From: Heyndrickxia oleronia | GTDB taxonomy: Bacteria > Bacillota > Bacilli > Bacillales > Bacillaceae_C | Length of the DNA stretch: 64,000 bases | Assembly: GCF_017809215.1 (NCBI RefSeq) | Contig: NZ_CP065424.1 | Location: 2,884,001 to 2,948,000, forward strand | Reading direction: 5' to 3' | Shown: piece after piece, positions 44,890-54,005 of the stretch | Position numbering within the stretch: the stretch's first letter is position 1 | Layout: every line of letters begins with the position of its first letter | Notes under the pieces: model-generated | Database searches by the model: none | The model's input: the letters and a program-made list of their open reading frames with translations, nothing else | What the model was told of the DNA's origin: nothing | Made by a program: the position numbers and the translations under genes

Positions 44890-45903
44890 CTAGATATATC
44901 TACGTGCCCCGGCAAATTCTTTTTTGTAAGAAGGTGTATCAATAGGAATGATTTCGACTTGTTTTCCTGCCTCAGGTGAGTGTATCATTTTTCCATTACC
45001 AATGTACATGGCAACATGATGGACTTTTCCTTTTCCATGATTAGTGGCAAAAAATAGTAGATCACCTGGTTGAAGATTTGTTTTTAAAACAGGTTTACCT
45101 CTTTTATATTGCTCAGAGGCATCTCTTGGTAAGTGCATGCCATAAGATTTATAAATGGAAAAAGTAAAACCAGAACAATCAAAACCGTAGGCAGAAGTAC
45201 CTGACCAAAGATAAGAAAGTCCTAAAAATTGCTTGGCCGTCATGACAAGATCAGTACCCGTTGGCTTCGGAAATTCTGCTTTAGAGGTGTAAATATTCAC
45301 ATCTGTTTTTTTTACCCATTTGACTTGATTCGTTGGTGTATTAACCTGAACCCAATTCTGCTCCTCACTTATAACAGGTAGTTTTGTATTAAAGCTTATT
45401 TCCAAATCTTTTTTCTGTTTATCATCATATAAATGGGTTGTTCTTGCTTTAACGATGGCAACCGGGCATTTTTCATATTTTAATAGTCCTGTATGAATTT
45501 GTTCTTTAGGCAGCCATCCAAGATATCCATACTTATTTTTAACAGTTGCCTGGTCCTTAATCGCAATTTGTACCCATTCTCCTTTAGTCCCTAAAATTTG
45601 AACCTCTTGCCCATATAATGCTTGACTCTCAGTTTTACCGGTTAACCAAATCCGTTTCTGTACATTTGACATACTGCTAGTCCATTTTCTCATGTCAACC
45701 GGAATGGACAATACTGACTGATCAATGGATCGTTTTGAACCCGGTTCTTTCCAAAGAGTAGCCACAGGTACATTGATATAGCTTTTTTTCACTACTGATG
45801 ATTGATTACACTCAGAACTAGTTATAGCTTCTGCAGTGTTATTTCCTATAGAAAATACAAATGAAAGAAAAAGTGCAAGAATACTAGTTTTCAACCACTT
45901 CAT
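44890..45903 (-). CDS. secreted NlpC/P60 endopeptidase, YkfC-like
   Basis: A cell-wall peptidase of 337 residues. Signal peptide MKWLKTSILALFLSFVFSIG; two SH3b-type domains (about 40-200, with YINVPVATLWKEPGSKR typical of the YkfC group); then a C40 catalytic domain with YGFDCSGFTFSIYKSYG (Cys), KVHHVAMYIGNG (His) and IHSPE (third residue). Family members cut gamma-D-Glu-diamino-acid bonds in murein peptides. Start ATG at 45903 follows GGAGGCG; the longer frame is rejected. It is convergent with the synthetase; a short hairpin (GGCAC/GTGCC) overlaps its last codons. Confidence 0.9.
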   Translation of the reverse strand: MKWLKTSILALFLSFVFSIGNNTAEAITSSECNQSSVVKKSYINVPVATLWKEPGSKRSIDQSVLSIPVDMRKWTSSMSNVQKRIWLTGKTESQALYGQEVQILGTKGEWVQIAIKDQATVKNKYGYLGWLPKEQIHTGLLKYEKCPVAIVKARTTHLYDDKQKKDLEISFNTKLPVISEEQNWVQVNTPTNQVKWVKKTDVNIYTSKAEFPKPTGTDLVMTAKQFLGLSYLWSGTSAYGFDCSGFTFSIYKSYGMHLPRDASEQYKRGKPVLKTNLQPGDLLFFATNHGKGKVHHVAMYIGNGKMIHSPEAGKQVEIIPIDTPSYKKEFAGARRYI

Positions 45904-46091
45904 CCCTTTCGCCTCCTTCTCATAAAATTTTGCAATTATAAAAAAATATAACATACAAAGGAGGAAACATGTATTGTTTTTGGATATATCTACCTTATAC
46001 TATAAATATATGTGATGAAAGAAATAAATAGATGCATCTATTACGGAACTTTTTATGGTAACTTTCGTACATATACTAAGGAGTGGGATTA

Positions 46092-46508
46092 ATGAAAAGA
46101 CCAATAGGTATAAGCATAATTAGCTATTACTATATTTATGGAGCATTTATTTTATTTATAACATCCATCTTCTATGAATCACATATAAATGAAATCGGCA
46201 TTTCAGATAGATTTGGTTTAACTCACGTACCCGAACAATTCATGAGATTGGTTGTTGCCTCTATAACATTAATTATCATTTATGGATATATGAAATTAAA
46301 AAAATGGGGATTTTGGTTAATGATTGTGTATTCTATTCTTTTTGGGACTATAAGTCTAGTTCTGACATTAACCTATAACCAGCAACCTTATATTGGCAAT
46401 ATGATCTGGTCTTTTATTGTATTACTTTATACTTTATATACACACAAATCTTTCAAACACAGAAAAGGATGCGAGTCCAAAGCTGATTCTAATTACGTAA
46501 TTAGATAA
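46092..46508 (+). CDS. hypothetical membrane protein
   Basis: A 138-residue protein with four hydrophobic segments and a basic, hydrophilic C-terminus (KSFKHRKGCESKADS). ATG at 46092 has AAGGAG 8 bases upstream. No specific family recognised. It is convergent with the DUF402 gene; GACCAAGCAC/GTGCTTGATC near 46515-46545 can form a shared terminator hairpin. Confidence 0.6.
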   Translation: MKRPIGISIISYYYIYGAFILFITSIFYESHINEIGISDRFGLTHVPEQFMRLVVASITLIIIYGYMKLKKWGFWLMIVYSILFGTISLVLTLTYNQQPYIGNMIWSFIVLLYTLYTHKSFKHRKGCESKADSNYVIR

Positions 46509-46523
46509 AAAATAGACCAAGCA

Positions 46524-47081
46524 CTAAGACAATGTGCTTGATCCATTTGTTTTCAGTATGTAGTCTCTATACTCTTTTGCTAGATGCAAAGACGAAAAGG
46601 TACCTTCTTTTATCTGTTCCACAATTTCCTTCGCTTCATTCCAGGCTAAATTGTATAAGTACTTATCAATAATTCCATTAGCCAAAGCCTCTTCCAATTC
46701 GTCTGAATCCTGTTGAATAATTTCTCCCGAAGGAAGAACGATGAGGTCTAGGTATAAATCATCCCAAAATGGACGACCATTCTCAACTCCATTTTTTAGA
46801 CAAATATCAATATACCATTGAATAATTTCCCCTTTGTCATTAAACATTGTTGTTACAGCGTGATGCTTATCTTTTGGAAATTGCTGAAGCCATGAGTATG
46901 CATTATCGGCAATGCACAACATTTTTTCTCCATAATTAATGTACAATGGTTCTTTTACTTTAATCATTTTCAAGAAGGATAAATAACCTTCGAATGTTTC
47001 GGTCTGTACAAATGTTTGGATGTACTCTCTCTCCGTAATACGCTTCCATCCCAGACGATCCCCAAATTTTCTCTTTAACAT
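46524..47081 (-). CDS. DUF402 family protein
   Basis: A 185-residue protein with the DUF402 core: AYSWLQQFPKDKHHAVTTMFND, QWYIDICLKNG, FWDDLYLDLIVLPSGEII and QQDSDELEEAL, including the conserved D/E residues that bind metal. Characterised relatives are nucleoside di- or triphosphatases (Ntdp type). ATG follows AAGGGGG. 20 bases after the Nif3-like gene, so probably co-transcribed. Confidence 0.85.
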   Translation of the reverse strand: MLKRKFGDRLGWKRITEREYIQTFVQTETFEGYLSFLKMIKVKEPLYINYGEKMLCIADNAYSWLQQFPKDKHHAVTTMFNDKGEIIQWYIDICLKNGVENGRPFWDDLYLDLIVLPSGEIIQQDSDELEEALANGIIDKYLYNLAWNEAKEIVEQIKEGTFSSLHLAKEYRDYILKTNGSSTLS

Positions 47082-47101
47082 CTAATCCCCCTTATTCAAC
47101 G

Positions 47102-48019
47102 TTAAAGCCACCATTGTTCCTGTGGTAGCAACACAGTCTGAATACTAAATGAATCTTCAAACCAACTTTTCATTAATGTCCTCATTACTAAATATTCTGA
47201 AGCTGAATGAGAAACCCCTATAAGTGACATGGTTGTATTTGGGACATATGCAAGCATTTGACTATATTTCATCCTTCCATATTCATTATCAATATGACAA
47301 TGAATTTCACCTGTTATATAGGCTTGTGCTCCCTTCTTTTCTGCTTCCTTCATCCAGTCTACTTTGTCTCCGCAGCCAGCAATAATAGCAATCGTTTCAA
47401 TTGACTCTAGCTGTTTACCTTCGAAATCAACATATGGAATACAAAATTTGTCCTTTAGTGTTTCAATAAGTTGATCTGTATCGGTTTTTTGAATCTCACA
47501 AAGCAATATTAGGTTTTGATTTTTCTCATTTGGAAGGTATCCATCCACAATTTTTGCATGTAAAGTCTGTGCTATAGCAATACTTGTCCCAAGCCTTTGA
47601 TGATAGTCTAACGGCTCATGACAGGTATACACAGATAATCTTTTCTTTTTCATTGCCAATAAGTATTTTTCAGGAATCGGGACAAACCCTCTACCTGATT
47701 TACCGTTTGGATCACCACATTCCATTAATAATGGATGATGCATGAAAAGAAGATCCCCTTCTTTACTCTCATCAATGAATCGAGTTAATACATCTTCAGT
47801 AGGAAAAACAGCTAAAAAAACGTTTTCAACTTCAGCACTTCCTCTGAGCATAAGTCCGTTGAAAAGCTGTGCAAACTCGTTTTCAAAAACTGATGTCCAA
47901 TCAAATTGTAACGGATCATAAACGGCTGGAATAAATCGACTAAAACCTGGATCACTTCCATAGGAATGGATATCCAGCTCACTATTTAATTGATGTACTA
48001 TCTGATCTAGTAAAACCAT
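47102..48019 (-). CDS. Nif3-like dinuclear metal-centre protein
   Basis: A 305-residue member of the Nif3/YbgI family. Visible metal-site segments are LLFMHHPLLMECG (HH near 85), the CHEPLDYHQRLG helix and the C-terminal ITGEIHCHIDNEYG plus GVSHSASEYLVM (H, E). Family members form hexameric rings with two metals per subunit; the substrate is unknown. ATG at 48019 follows AGGAGAAGGG. A second, shorter relative lies at 52113. Confidence 0.85.
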   Translation of the reverse strand: MVLLDQIVHQLNSELDIHSYGSDPGFSRFIPAVYDPLQFDWTSVFENEFAQLFNGLMLRGSAEVENVFLAVFPTEDVLTRFIDESKEGDLLFMHHPLLMECGDPNGKSGRGFVPIPEKYLLAMKKKRLSVYTCHEPLDYHQRLGTSIAIAQTLHAKIVDGYLPNEKNQNLILLCEIQKTDTDQLIETLKDKFCIPYVDFEGKQLESIETIAIIAGCGDKVDWMKEAEKKGAQAYITGEIHCHIDNEYGRMKYSQMLAYVPNTTMSLIGVSHSASEYLVMRTLMKSWFEDSFSIQTVLLPQEQWWL

Positions 48020-48447
48020 ATTCCCTTCTCCTCTCATTGTAAAGCTCAATATGAATCACTGCATTCATGATATAAAAGTATTCAGCTCTACACGTTATAA
48101 CCAATATTTATATGAACTGCAGTTTATATTTATCGTACATGTTCAAGTGAATTCCCTAAATGAATATCTTCTAAATTAAAAAAAGCATTGAAATACTTTC
48201 ATTTTAACATTTCGTAAAATTATATAAATACAAAAAATTATTATCATAGTCAATTAACTATTAAAAAAGTAAAAAAGTAACCTTTTACCGAAAAGATTAC
48301 TTTATTTATAAATTTTTATTAATTCGTCTTTTTCTCGTGTTATATGTCAAAAGACTAGAACCATAAAGGTAACGAGCCACACTCTTCCTTAGAATGAAAC
48401 CATCTTTCTATGTATAAATTATCGAAAGAAGGTGTACTCCCTTTACT
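48020..48447. other. intergenic, one hairpin
   Basis: No gene recognised. At 48274-48303 AAAGTAACCTTTT pairs with AAAAGATTACTTT; on the minus strand it is followed by TTTTTTACTTTTTT and may end the minus-strand transcript of the 41-residue gene. Confidence 0.45.
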
Positions 48448-48631
48448 TTTCGCTGTTTTTGTAAAGTTTGTTTTTTATTGCAAAAGCCCCAAGGTAGACT
48501 TTACACTCAATAAAGGATTCAAACATTCTTATGGAGTTTGCAGCTCTTTTCTCAGTGAAATGAAAGTATAGTAGTAAATAGTTAATAGATAGTTAATAGA
48601 TAGTTAATAGATAATCTTAACTAACAATGTT
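48448..48631 (+). repeat. dispersed intergenic repeat, copy C
   Basis: Shares CTCAATAAAGGATTC, CTCTTTTCTCAGTGAAATGAAA and TTAACTAACAATGTT blocks with copies A and B. It contains an internal expansion (48580-48612). Confidence 0.65.
48580..48612. repeat. three copies of an 11-bp tandem repeat
   Basis: AGTTAATAGAT is repeated three times head to tail (last copy intact to AGAT), inside dispersed repeat copy C, where copy B has a single related stretch. It looks like a slippage expansion. Confidence 0.8.
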
Positions 48632-48643
48632 GGTAGAGGTGCA

Positions 48644-48769
48644 TTACTTCTTTATAGGAGTAACAACTGCGAATAAACTATCTGTTGGATCAGATACTTT
48701 TACTTCAATGATTTTATATCCATCTTTGCCTTCGTTTTCCCTTGTTATTTTCAATTGAATATCGCTCAT
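48644..48769 (-). CDS. small hypothetical protein (41 residues)
   Basis: Encodes MSDIQLKITRENEGKDGY followed by KIIEVKVSDPTDSLFAVVTPIKK, an acidic-to-neutral peptide with a beta-strand-like pattern and no membrane segment. ATG is preceded by AAGGAGGAG at about 8 bases. Too short for routine annotation, but composition and ribosome site are those of a real gene. Function unknown. Confidence 0.65.
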   Translation of the reverse strand: MSDIQLKITRENEGKDGYKIIEVKVSDPTDSLFAVVTPIKK

Positions 48770-49118
48770 TTCAATTTCTCCTCCTTAAAATTTCTCACAG
48801 TAGGCATTATATGAAAAAGCTTAAAAAAGGTTCCAATAATTTTTAAAATTTCTCAAGTTTTTTTTCGATTAAATAAAATCATCTAATACTTTATGTACAG
48901 AATAAAATAGGGCAGAGTAAAAACATTTTAATGTTTACCCCAAAATTAAATCAGGTTATAATGAAAATTATGTAATTTCGGATATCGAAATGAATTGTGC
49001 TTATTTGATAACAAAAAGGTCATTACTGGAGGTGAAAAAATCAACTGATAGGTCTGTTATAGCATGTAAATAAGTACCTACAAAAAAACTAATTTAATGA
49101 TTGAAAGGCGAGGAAAAA

Positions 49119-50354
49119 TTGAATACACCTAGTGGAAAACAACGAATCCAACTTGCTTTACTTTTAGGATCACTTGGTCTTTTAGGGCCTTTTACAATAG
49201 ACACATATTTACCATCCTTTCCTACTATTGTAAAAGATTATCAAACTACTGCTTCACTTGTACAAATCAGTTTAACTGCATGTTTATTAGGACTAGGATT
49301 AGGGCAATTATTTATTGGCCCCTTGAGCGATGTAAAGGGCCGTCGAAAGCCATTGCTATTTTTTCTATGCTTATACTTATTAGCTTCTTTAACTTGTTCC
49401 TTTGCCCCTAATATTTATTTCCTTATAGTGGCACGCTTCGTCCAAGGCTTTTCTGCAGCAGGTGGTCTTGTAGTCTCCAGAGCTGTAGTAAGAGATTTAT
49501 TTAGTGGAAAGGAATTAACTAAATTTTTTACCTTAATGGTGTTAGTTGGTAATCTTGGACCAATTGTAGCACCAGTTGCTGGTGGAATCATCCTTTCATT
49601 TACCAAATGGAATGGAGTTTTTATTGTTTTAGCCTGTATTGTTGCTATATTAATCTTCACAGTTTCATTGAAGCTTAAAGAAACATTGCCAGTAGAAAAA
49701 CGAGTTCCAAGTAACTTACCTCAGCTACTGAGCAATTTTGGCTCCTTATTTAAGGACCGAGCGTTTATGGGATATGCATTCACTCAAGGCTTTACAACTG
49801 CAGGGATTTTTGCCTATGTGTCCGGAATTCCGTTTGTCTATCAAAATATTTATCATGTCACTCCCCAACAGTTCAGTCTTTTATTTGGTGTGAATGGTTT
49901 GGCGCTTATTATTGGAAGTCAATCGGTTGGGCGCTTGACAGATAGAATTTCGGAGCGAACGTTCTTAAAGATTGGGTTAGCGATCTCAAATTTAGCTGGA
50001 GTATGCTTATTAATCTCGCTTCTTTTAAAAGCACCACTCATCGCTGTTGCTATTCCGATTTTCTTTTTTGTCTTATCTATCAGTATCATCGGTACAACAT
50101 CTTTTACATTAGCTATTGAGTCACAAGGACATATTGCTGGTAGTGCCTCAGCATTATTGGGATTATTACCATTCGTACTTGGCTCGTTAAGTGCCCCACT
50201 GGTCGGAATAGCTGGATCATACACTGGAATTCCAATGGGAGTAACAATCTTTAGCGCTAGCCTTTTGGCATTTCTTTCCTATTTTGTTTTAGTCAGGAGA
50301 GCTTCGATTCGGGTGCCGGGTTCGCAAACTTCGGAACAAGTTTCTAAGTTATAG
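49119..50354 (+). CDS. Bcr/CflA family multidrug MFS exporter
   Basis: A 12-helix drug-proton antiporter of 411 residues. GPFTIDTYLPSFPTI in helix 1 is the family signature; GPLSDVKGRRKPL is motif A; RFVQGFSAAGGLVVSRAVVRDL is motif B and the start of the antiporter region. TTG at 49119 has AAAGGCGAGG 5 bases upstream; the frame begins at 49101. TTTACC and TATAAT (48957-48962) 17 bases apart form a candidate promoter. Relatives export bicyclomycin, chloramphenicol or sulfonamides. Confidence 0.9.
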   Translation: MNTPSGKQRIQLALLLGSLGLLGPFTIDTYLPSFPTIVKDYQTTASLVQISLTACLLGLGLGQLFIGPLSDVKGRRKPLLFFLCLYLLASLTCSFAPNIYFLIVARFVQGFSAAGGLVVSRAVVRDLFSGKELTKFFTLMVLVGNLGPIVAPVAGGIILSFTKWNGVFIVLACIVAILIFTVSLKLKETLPVEKRVPSNLPQLLSNFGSLFKDRAFMGYAFTQGFTTAGIFAYVSGIPFVYQNIYHVTPQQFSLLFGVNGLALIIGSQSVGRLTDRISERTFLKIGLAISNLAGVCLLISLLLKAPLIAVAIPIFFFVLSISIIGTTSFTLAIESQGHIAGSASALLGLLPFVLGSLSAPLVGIAGSYTGIPMGVTIFSASLLAFLSYFVLVRRASIRVPGSQTSEQVSKL

Positions 50355-50401
50355 TTTGGGAATAGCAAGCAATTGGACAATAACAAAAAATCACGACAAA
50401 A

Positions 50402-50438
50402 AGTACCCAAGTAAAGATGATTCACTTGGGTATTTTTC
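50402..50438 (+). terminator. intrinsic terminator
   Basis: TACCCAAGT (50404-50412) pairs with ACTTGGGTA (50424-50432), followed by TTTTT. It ends the Bcr/CflA gene. Confidence 0.85.
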
Positions 50439-50725
50439 GTCCAATGTAAGACTTGACCATTGGTATATTCAGTTAAGTCCAAACAGAATGAGGCAGTTTG
50501 GTCTGTATGTTAAACATATAACTCAACTTTTCGGTGCTAAGAATTTATTACTCTTACTTCTAACATATTTTTGGAACCCAATAATGTTCAGTGATTTCCA
50601 TTCACTATTTTGAATTAAATAAATTCGTTTGCAAAAAATTATTCCAAAAAAAATAAGGTTTTACTTGAAAATTAAAATAAAGCATAGTAAAATGTCCAAA
50701 GTGATCATTTAAAATACTATATTAC

Positions 50726-50828
50726 CTGTATAACTTCTAGAATATGGCTAGAGGGTCTCTACCAGGAACCATAAAATCCTGATTACAGAAAATGAACTAT
50801 TCATTTTTTGTAATCAGGATTTTTTTGT
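50726..50828 (+). promoter_or_regulatory. adenine riboswitch with terminator
   Basis: A purine aptamer (50726-50788): P1 CTGTA/TACAG, P2 TTCTAG/CTAGAG with loop AATATGG, P3 CCAGGA/TCCTG with loop ACCATAAAA. The specificity base in the junction (GATTAC) is U, predicting adenine. The aptamer's 3' part also forms a terminator (ATCCTGATTACA with TGTAATCAGGAT, then TTTTTT). Adenine binding would block the terminator and switch on pbuE. Confidence 0.93.
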
Positions 50829-50898
50829 TCTCTGTAAAAAAATCCATTAATCCTATTCCTATTACTACCAATTTATTAGAAAGGATGTTAAGTAATCT

Positions 50899-52068
50899 AT
50901 GAATTATAAAGTTTTTATACTAGCTTTATCAACGATCGCTGTTGGATTAGTTGAATTGATTGTCGGCGGGATATTACCAACGATCGCTGACGACTTTAAC
51001 ATTTCGTTAAGTACTGCTGGACAGCTGATTACAGTGTTTGCTCTTATTTATGCCATTGCTGGCCCAGTTCTGCTTGTATTAACCAATAAAATCGAACGTA
51101 AAAAATTATATCTTGTTTCTTTGTTTGTATTTTTCCTTGGTAATGTCATAACCTATTTTAGTCCAAATTTCACTTTTATGATGGTTGCTAGGGTTTTGAC
51201 GGCAATGAGTACTGCACTTATCGTCGTACTTTCTTTGACAATTGCTGCGAAAGTTGTTGCTCCGACTCATCGGGCAAAGGCATTAGGTCTCATTTTTATG
51301 GGTATTAGTTCTTCACTTGTTTTGGGTGTACCACTAGGAATTTTGATTTCCAGTACATTCGGATGGCGTATAATTTTCCTTGGAATCGCAGTATTATCAA
51401 TAGGATCTATGGTGTTAATTTCACTATTTTTAGAAAGAATTCCAGGAGAAAGAACAATACCACTTGTTCAACAATTAAAAGCAGTAGGAAGTGCAAAATT
51501 AGGCACTGCGCATCTAGCTACTATGTTTATGCTTGCAGGTCATTATACACTTTACGCGTATTTCACACCATTTTTGGAAAAAAATCTGCATCTGAATTCC
51601 TATTGGATTAGTATTTGTTATTTTGTATTTGGAATTGCAGCCGTCTGTGGTGGGGCTATAGGTGGAACTCTATCGGATAGGATAGGTGCGAAAAAATGTA
51701 TTATTCTTGTCATTAGCACATTTGCCATTGTACTATGCTTATTACCTTTTACAACTTTTTCCCTTGTTTTATTCATTCCTATAATGATGATCTGGGGCGC
51801 ATTAAGTTGGAGTCTGTCACCACCTCAGCAAAGCTATTTGATACAAACCGACCCGGCAACATCCGATATACAGCAAAGCTTTAATAATTCAGCCTTACAG
51901 ATTGGCATTTCACTTGGATCTGCAATAGGAGGAATTGTATTAAACAAAACCGGATCGGTAACAAGTACAGCCTGGGTTGGAAGTGCTGTTGTCATTATCG
52001 CCTTACTATGTGCAATCTTTTCTTTAACTAGACCGGCAATCACTAGAGAAACATCAACTGTTTCTTGA
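50899..52068 (+). CDS. pbuE: purine efflux pump PbuE
   Basis: A 12-helix MFS exporter of 389 residues. The sequence closely follows B. subtilis PbuE (388 residues) in [13 protein letters not shown] near the start, the [19 protein letters not shown] motif-A region, [14 protein letters not shown] and [13 protein letters not shown]. It exports adenine, hypoxanthine and purine analogues. Regulation by an upstream adenine riboswitch, as in B. subtilis, confirms the identity. ATG follows AAAGGATG. Confidence 0.94.
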   Translation: MNYKVFILALSTIAVGLVELIVGGILPTIADDFNISLSTAGQLITVFALIYAIAGPVLLVLTNKIERKKLYLVSLFVFFLGNVITYFSPNFTFMMVARVLTAMSTALIVVLSLTIAAKVVAPTHRAKALGLIFMGISSSLVLGVPLGILISSTFGWRIIFLGIAVLSIGSMVLISLFLERIPGERTIPLVQQLKAVGSAKLGTAHLATMFMLAGHYTLYAYFTPFLEKNLHLNSYWISICYFVFGIAAVCGGAIGGTLSDRIGAKKCIILVISTFAIVLCLLPFTTFSLVLFIPIMMIWGALSWSLSPPQQSYLIQTDPATSDIQQSFNNSALQIGISLGSAIGGIVLNKTGSVTSTAWVGSAVVIIALLCAIFSLTRPAITRETSTVS

Positions 52069-52084
52069 AAACATGGGAAACATG

Positions 52085-52125
52085 GGGACGGTTCTAGTGC
52101 TTCGAAGAAGCATTAGAACCGTCCC
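52085..52125. repeat. REP-like palindrome, copy 1
   Basis: GGGACGGTTCTAGTGCTTC (52085-52103) and its inverted partner (52107-52125, one mismatch) form a 19-bp hairpin. A second copy lies at 52900-52940. The palindrome overlaps the 3' end of the Nif3-like gene and supplies its stop codon. The type resembles Bacillaceae REP elements mobilised by RAYT transposases; no such transposase is in the window. Confidence 0.8.
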
Positions 52126-52880
52126 TTTGCTTCAAAATGTTCCTCTTCCAATCGAATAATTTCAATTTGGGGATTTAGGTCTTTTAATTTTTTCGCTAAG
52201 CTTTCGATTCCAAAGATTTCGGTAAATGTATGACTCCCTGCGATTAGATTGATCCTGGCAAACTTGGCATATTGAATTGCATATAGTGTTGCTTCTCCAG
52301 TTATGTATGTATCGCATCCTGCTTCTAGGGCACGTTTTATTACTGTTGTAGAGTCACCAGCCCCTGTTAAAACAGCAATTGTTTTAATCATCTGATCATT
52401 ATTTTTCCATGCACTCACTGGTTCGTTTAAATTTTCAGACATCAGTTTAACAAGGTTTGTAAATGAAATAGGATGATTAAATAATCCTATAGAAGGGAAC
52501 TCATTTCCATTTTCATAGTGAGAGTACTGTTTAATCACATCTACCTCAAGAATATTCATTAACGATGTACATGTCCCAAACTCAATGTAGTCAAGTGGTG
52601 CATGAATAAAGAAATGAGTAATATTATTTTCTTCAAGCTTCTTCATACACTGCTCTTTCATACCATACAAAAAGTCCCATGCATCATGATGAGTAATCAT
52701 TAAATCAACATGATTCAGTGCAGCTTCTTGGATCGTTTCTAAAGTTAAATTTGTTGCGTAACCAATTTTTGAAAATGATGTTTTGGAAATAAAGGTAAAT
52801 CCATACTCATCATCTTCATGTTTTACTAATTCATCACCAAATAAATCCTTAATCTGCATTTGAAATTGTTCTAAGTTCAT
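52113..52880 (-). CDS. Nif3-like dinuclear metal-centre protein (second)
   Basis: A 255-residue Nif3-family protein, shorter than the one at 47102. Metal-site segments: LMITHHDAWDF (HH near 60), HAPLDYIEFG and the C-terminal ITGEATLYAIQYA and GSHTFTEIFG. The final residues (about KGRF) and the TAA stop come from REP copy 1, so the original C-terminus may have been replaced. ATG follows GGGGATAGGAC. It lies 61 bases downstream of tenA, with REP copy 2 between, and may be read from the TPP-riboswitch transcript. Role unknown. Confidence 0.8.
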   Translation of the reverse strand: MNLEQFQMQIKDLFGDELVKHEDDEYGFTFISKTSFSKIGYATNLTLETIQEAALNHVDLMITHHDAWDFLYGMKEQCMKKLEENNITHFFIHAPLDYIEFGTCTSLMNILEVDVIKQYSHYENGNEFPSIGLFNHPISFTNLVKLMSENLNEPVSAWKNNDQMIKTIAVLTGAGDSTTVIKRALEAGCDTYITGEATLYAIQYAKFARINLIAGSHTFTEIFGIESLAKKLKDLNPQIEIIRLEEEHFEAKGRF

Positions 52881-52899
52881 TAGTCCTATCCCCTCAACG

Positions 52900-52940
52900 G
52901 GGACGGTTCTAGTGCTTCAAAGAAGCACTAGAACCGTCCC
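52900..52940. repeat. REP-like palindrome, copy 2
   Basis: GGGACGGTTCTAGTGCTTC (52900-52918) pairs perfectly with 52922-52940. It begins directly after the tenA stop codon and separates tenA from the Nif3-like gene, where it may terminate or stabilise the mRNA. Confidence 0.85.
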
Positions 52941-52941
52941 T

Positions 52942-53601
52942 TTACTTCCAAGTCTCCATTGTATAAGCCATTTCCCAAAAGCAATATTCATAATACGCAC
53001 TCCTCCAAAAGAATTCTTTCATTTCGGATCGTTCTTCTTCTGAAGATGCTTCAGCGAGTTCATCTATTCGTTGTATTTGCTCAGTTACAAGCTCCCTGAA
53101 CCAATCACCGTTATAAGCGGCTATCCATTCTTGGTAAATCATTTCACCTGGTTGACAATCCTTCAAATAGTTTCCTATATCTAAGTACAACCAATAACAA
53201 GGTAAAATAGCTGCGATTATATAACCCAATTTCCCGCTTTGAACAGCTCGATACATATGAGAGGTATAAGCATATGCTGTTGGTGCAGGTTTAAAGGCTT
53301 TTCTTTCTTCCTCTGATATTTCGAGTAGAACAGAAAATTTACGATGTAAAGACATTTCAGCTTCGTATGTACCTTGTGCATGATTAGCCATCCGATTTGT
53401 TGTATATAAATCCCTTGATACAGCTGCACCATATGATTGAACTCTAGCAAAATTAGATAAGTAATAGGAATCCTGTAAAACATAAAAACGGAATTTTTCT
53501 ATTTCTAATTTGCCATTACCTATTCCTTGTACAAATGGATGTTGAAGGCTTGCATCCCACCATTTTTTTGCTTCCTTTCGGCATTCCTTTGCAAATGACA
53601 T
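52942..53601 (-). CDS. tenA: aminopyrimidine aminohydrolase TenA (thiaminase II)
   Basis: A 219-residue cytosolic helical enzyme that salvages thiamin breakdown products by hydrolysing aminomethyl- to hydroxymethyl-pyrimidine. DSYYLSNFARVQSYG lies near 44-58, the catalytic Cys in AAILPCYWLY near 133 and the catalytic Glu region SAYYEYCFWEMAYTME near the end. ATG at 53601 follows AGAGGGAG; the frame opens at 53634. A TPP riboswitch with terminator lies directly upstream, so thiamin pyrophosphate represses it. Confidence 0.94.
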   Translation of the reverse strand: MSFAKECRKEAKKWWDASLQHPFVQGIGNGKLEIEKFRFYVLQDSYYLSNFARVQSYGAAVSRDLYTTNRMANHAQGTYEAEMSLHRKFSVLLEISEEERKAFKPAPTAYAYTSHMYRAVQSGKLGYIIAAILPCYWLYLDIGNYLKDCQPGEMIYQEWIAAYNGDWFRELVTEQIQRIDELAEASSEEERSEMKEFFWRSAYYEYCFWEMAYTMETWK

Positions 53602-53621
53602 ACTCCCTCTTCCTTTCCAAA

Positions 53622-53787
53622 AATAAAAAACCACTTATCACATACAGGGAAGTGGTTAGAAGACAGAATAAAGATGGAAATATATCCTTCTGCTCCACTT
53701 CCCTCCGCTAGTATCAACTAGATCAGGTTCAAAGGGTCTTAAAGTTGAACTTTAATCTCAGCCCTTAATAAAGGCTCCCCTAGTGGT
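53622..53787 (-). promoter_or_regulatory. TPP (THI-box) riboswitch with terminator
   Basis: On the minus strand (from about 53787): CTAGGGGAGCC, GGCTGAGATTAAAG, ACCCTTTGAACCTGATCTAG, TTGATACTAGCGGAGGGAAG, the full THI-box order. A terminator follows at 53657-53622 (AACCACTT with AAGTGGTT, then TTTTATTTTT), just before tenA. Confidence 0.95.
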
Positions 53788-54005
53788 CATTATTATCTTA
53801 TTGTCATAATCATCCTAACATACAAAAAATATTATTCAAAGGTTTTTTTCCCTACCTATAATATAATTTCAATGGAAAATTATAGAGTTTACTTGTAGAT
53901 AATCGCCCAAACATCGTACTCAGCTCCAATCTTCTCTTTCCAACATATTATTCTTCTTAATTTTTATGATATAATGATACCGGACATAAAATGAGGAGGA
54001 TTCCT

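Noticed and set aside
49415..50224. Antisense frames within the Bcr/CflA exporter gene
   Set aside because: Shadows of a clear MFS gene without ribosome sites.
50356..50613. 85-codon plus-strand frame after the Bcr/CflA gene
   Set aside because: It runs through that gene's terminator and the upstream part of the riboswitch region; composition is not protein-like.
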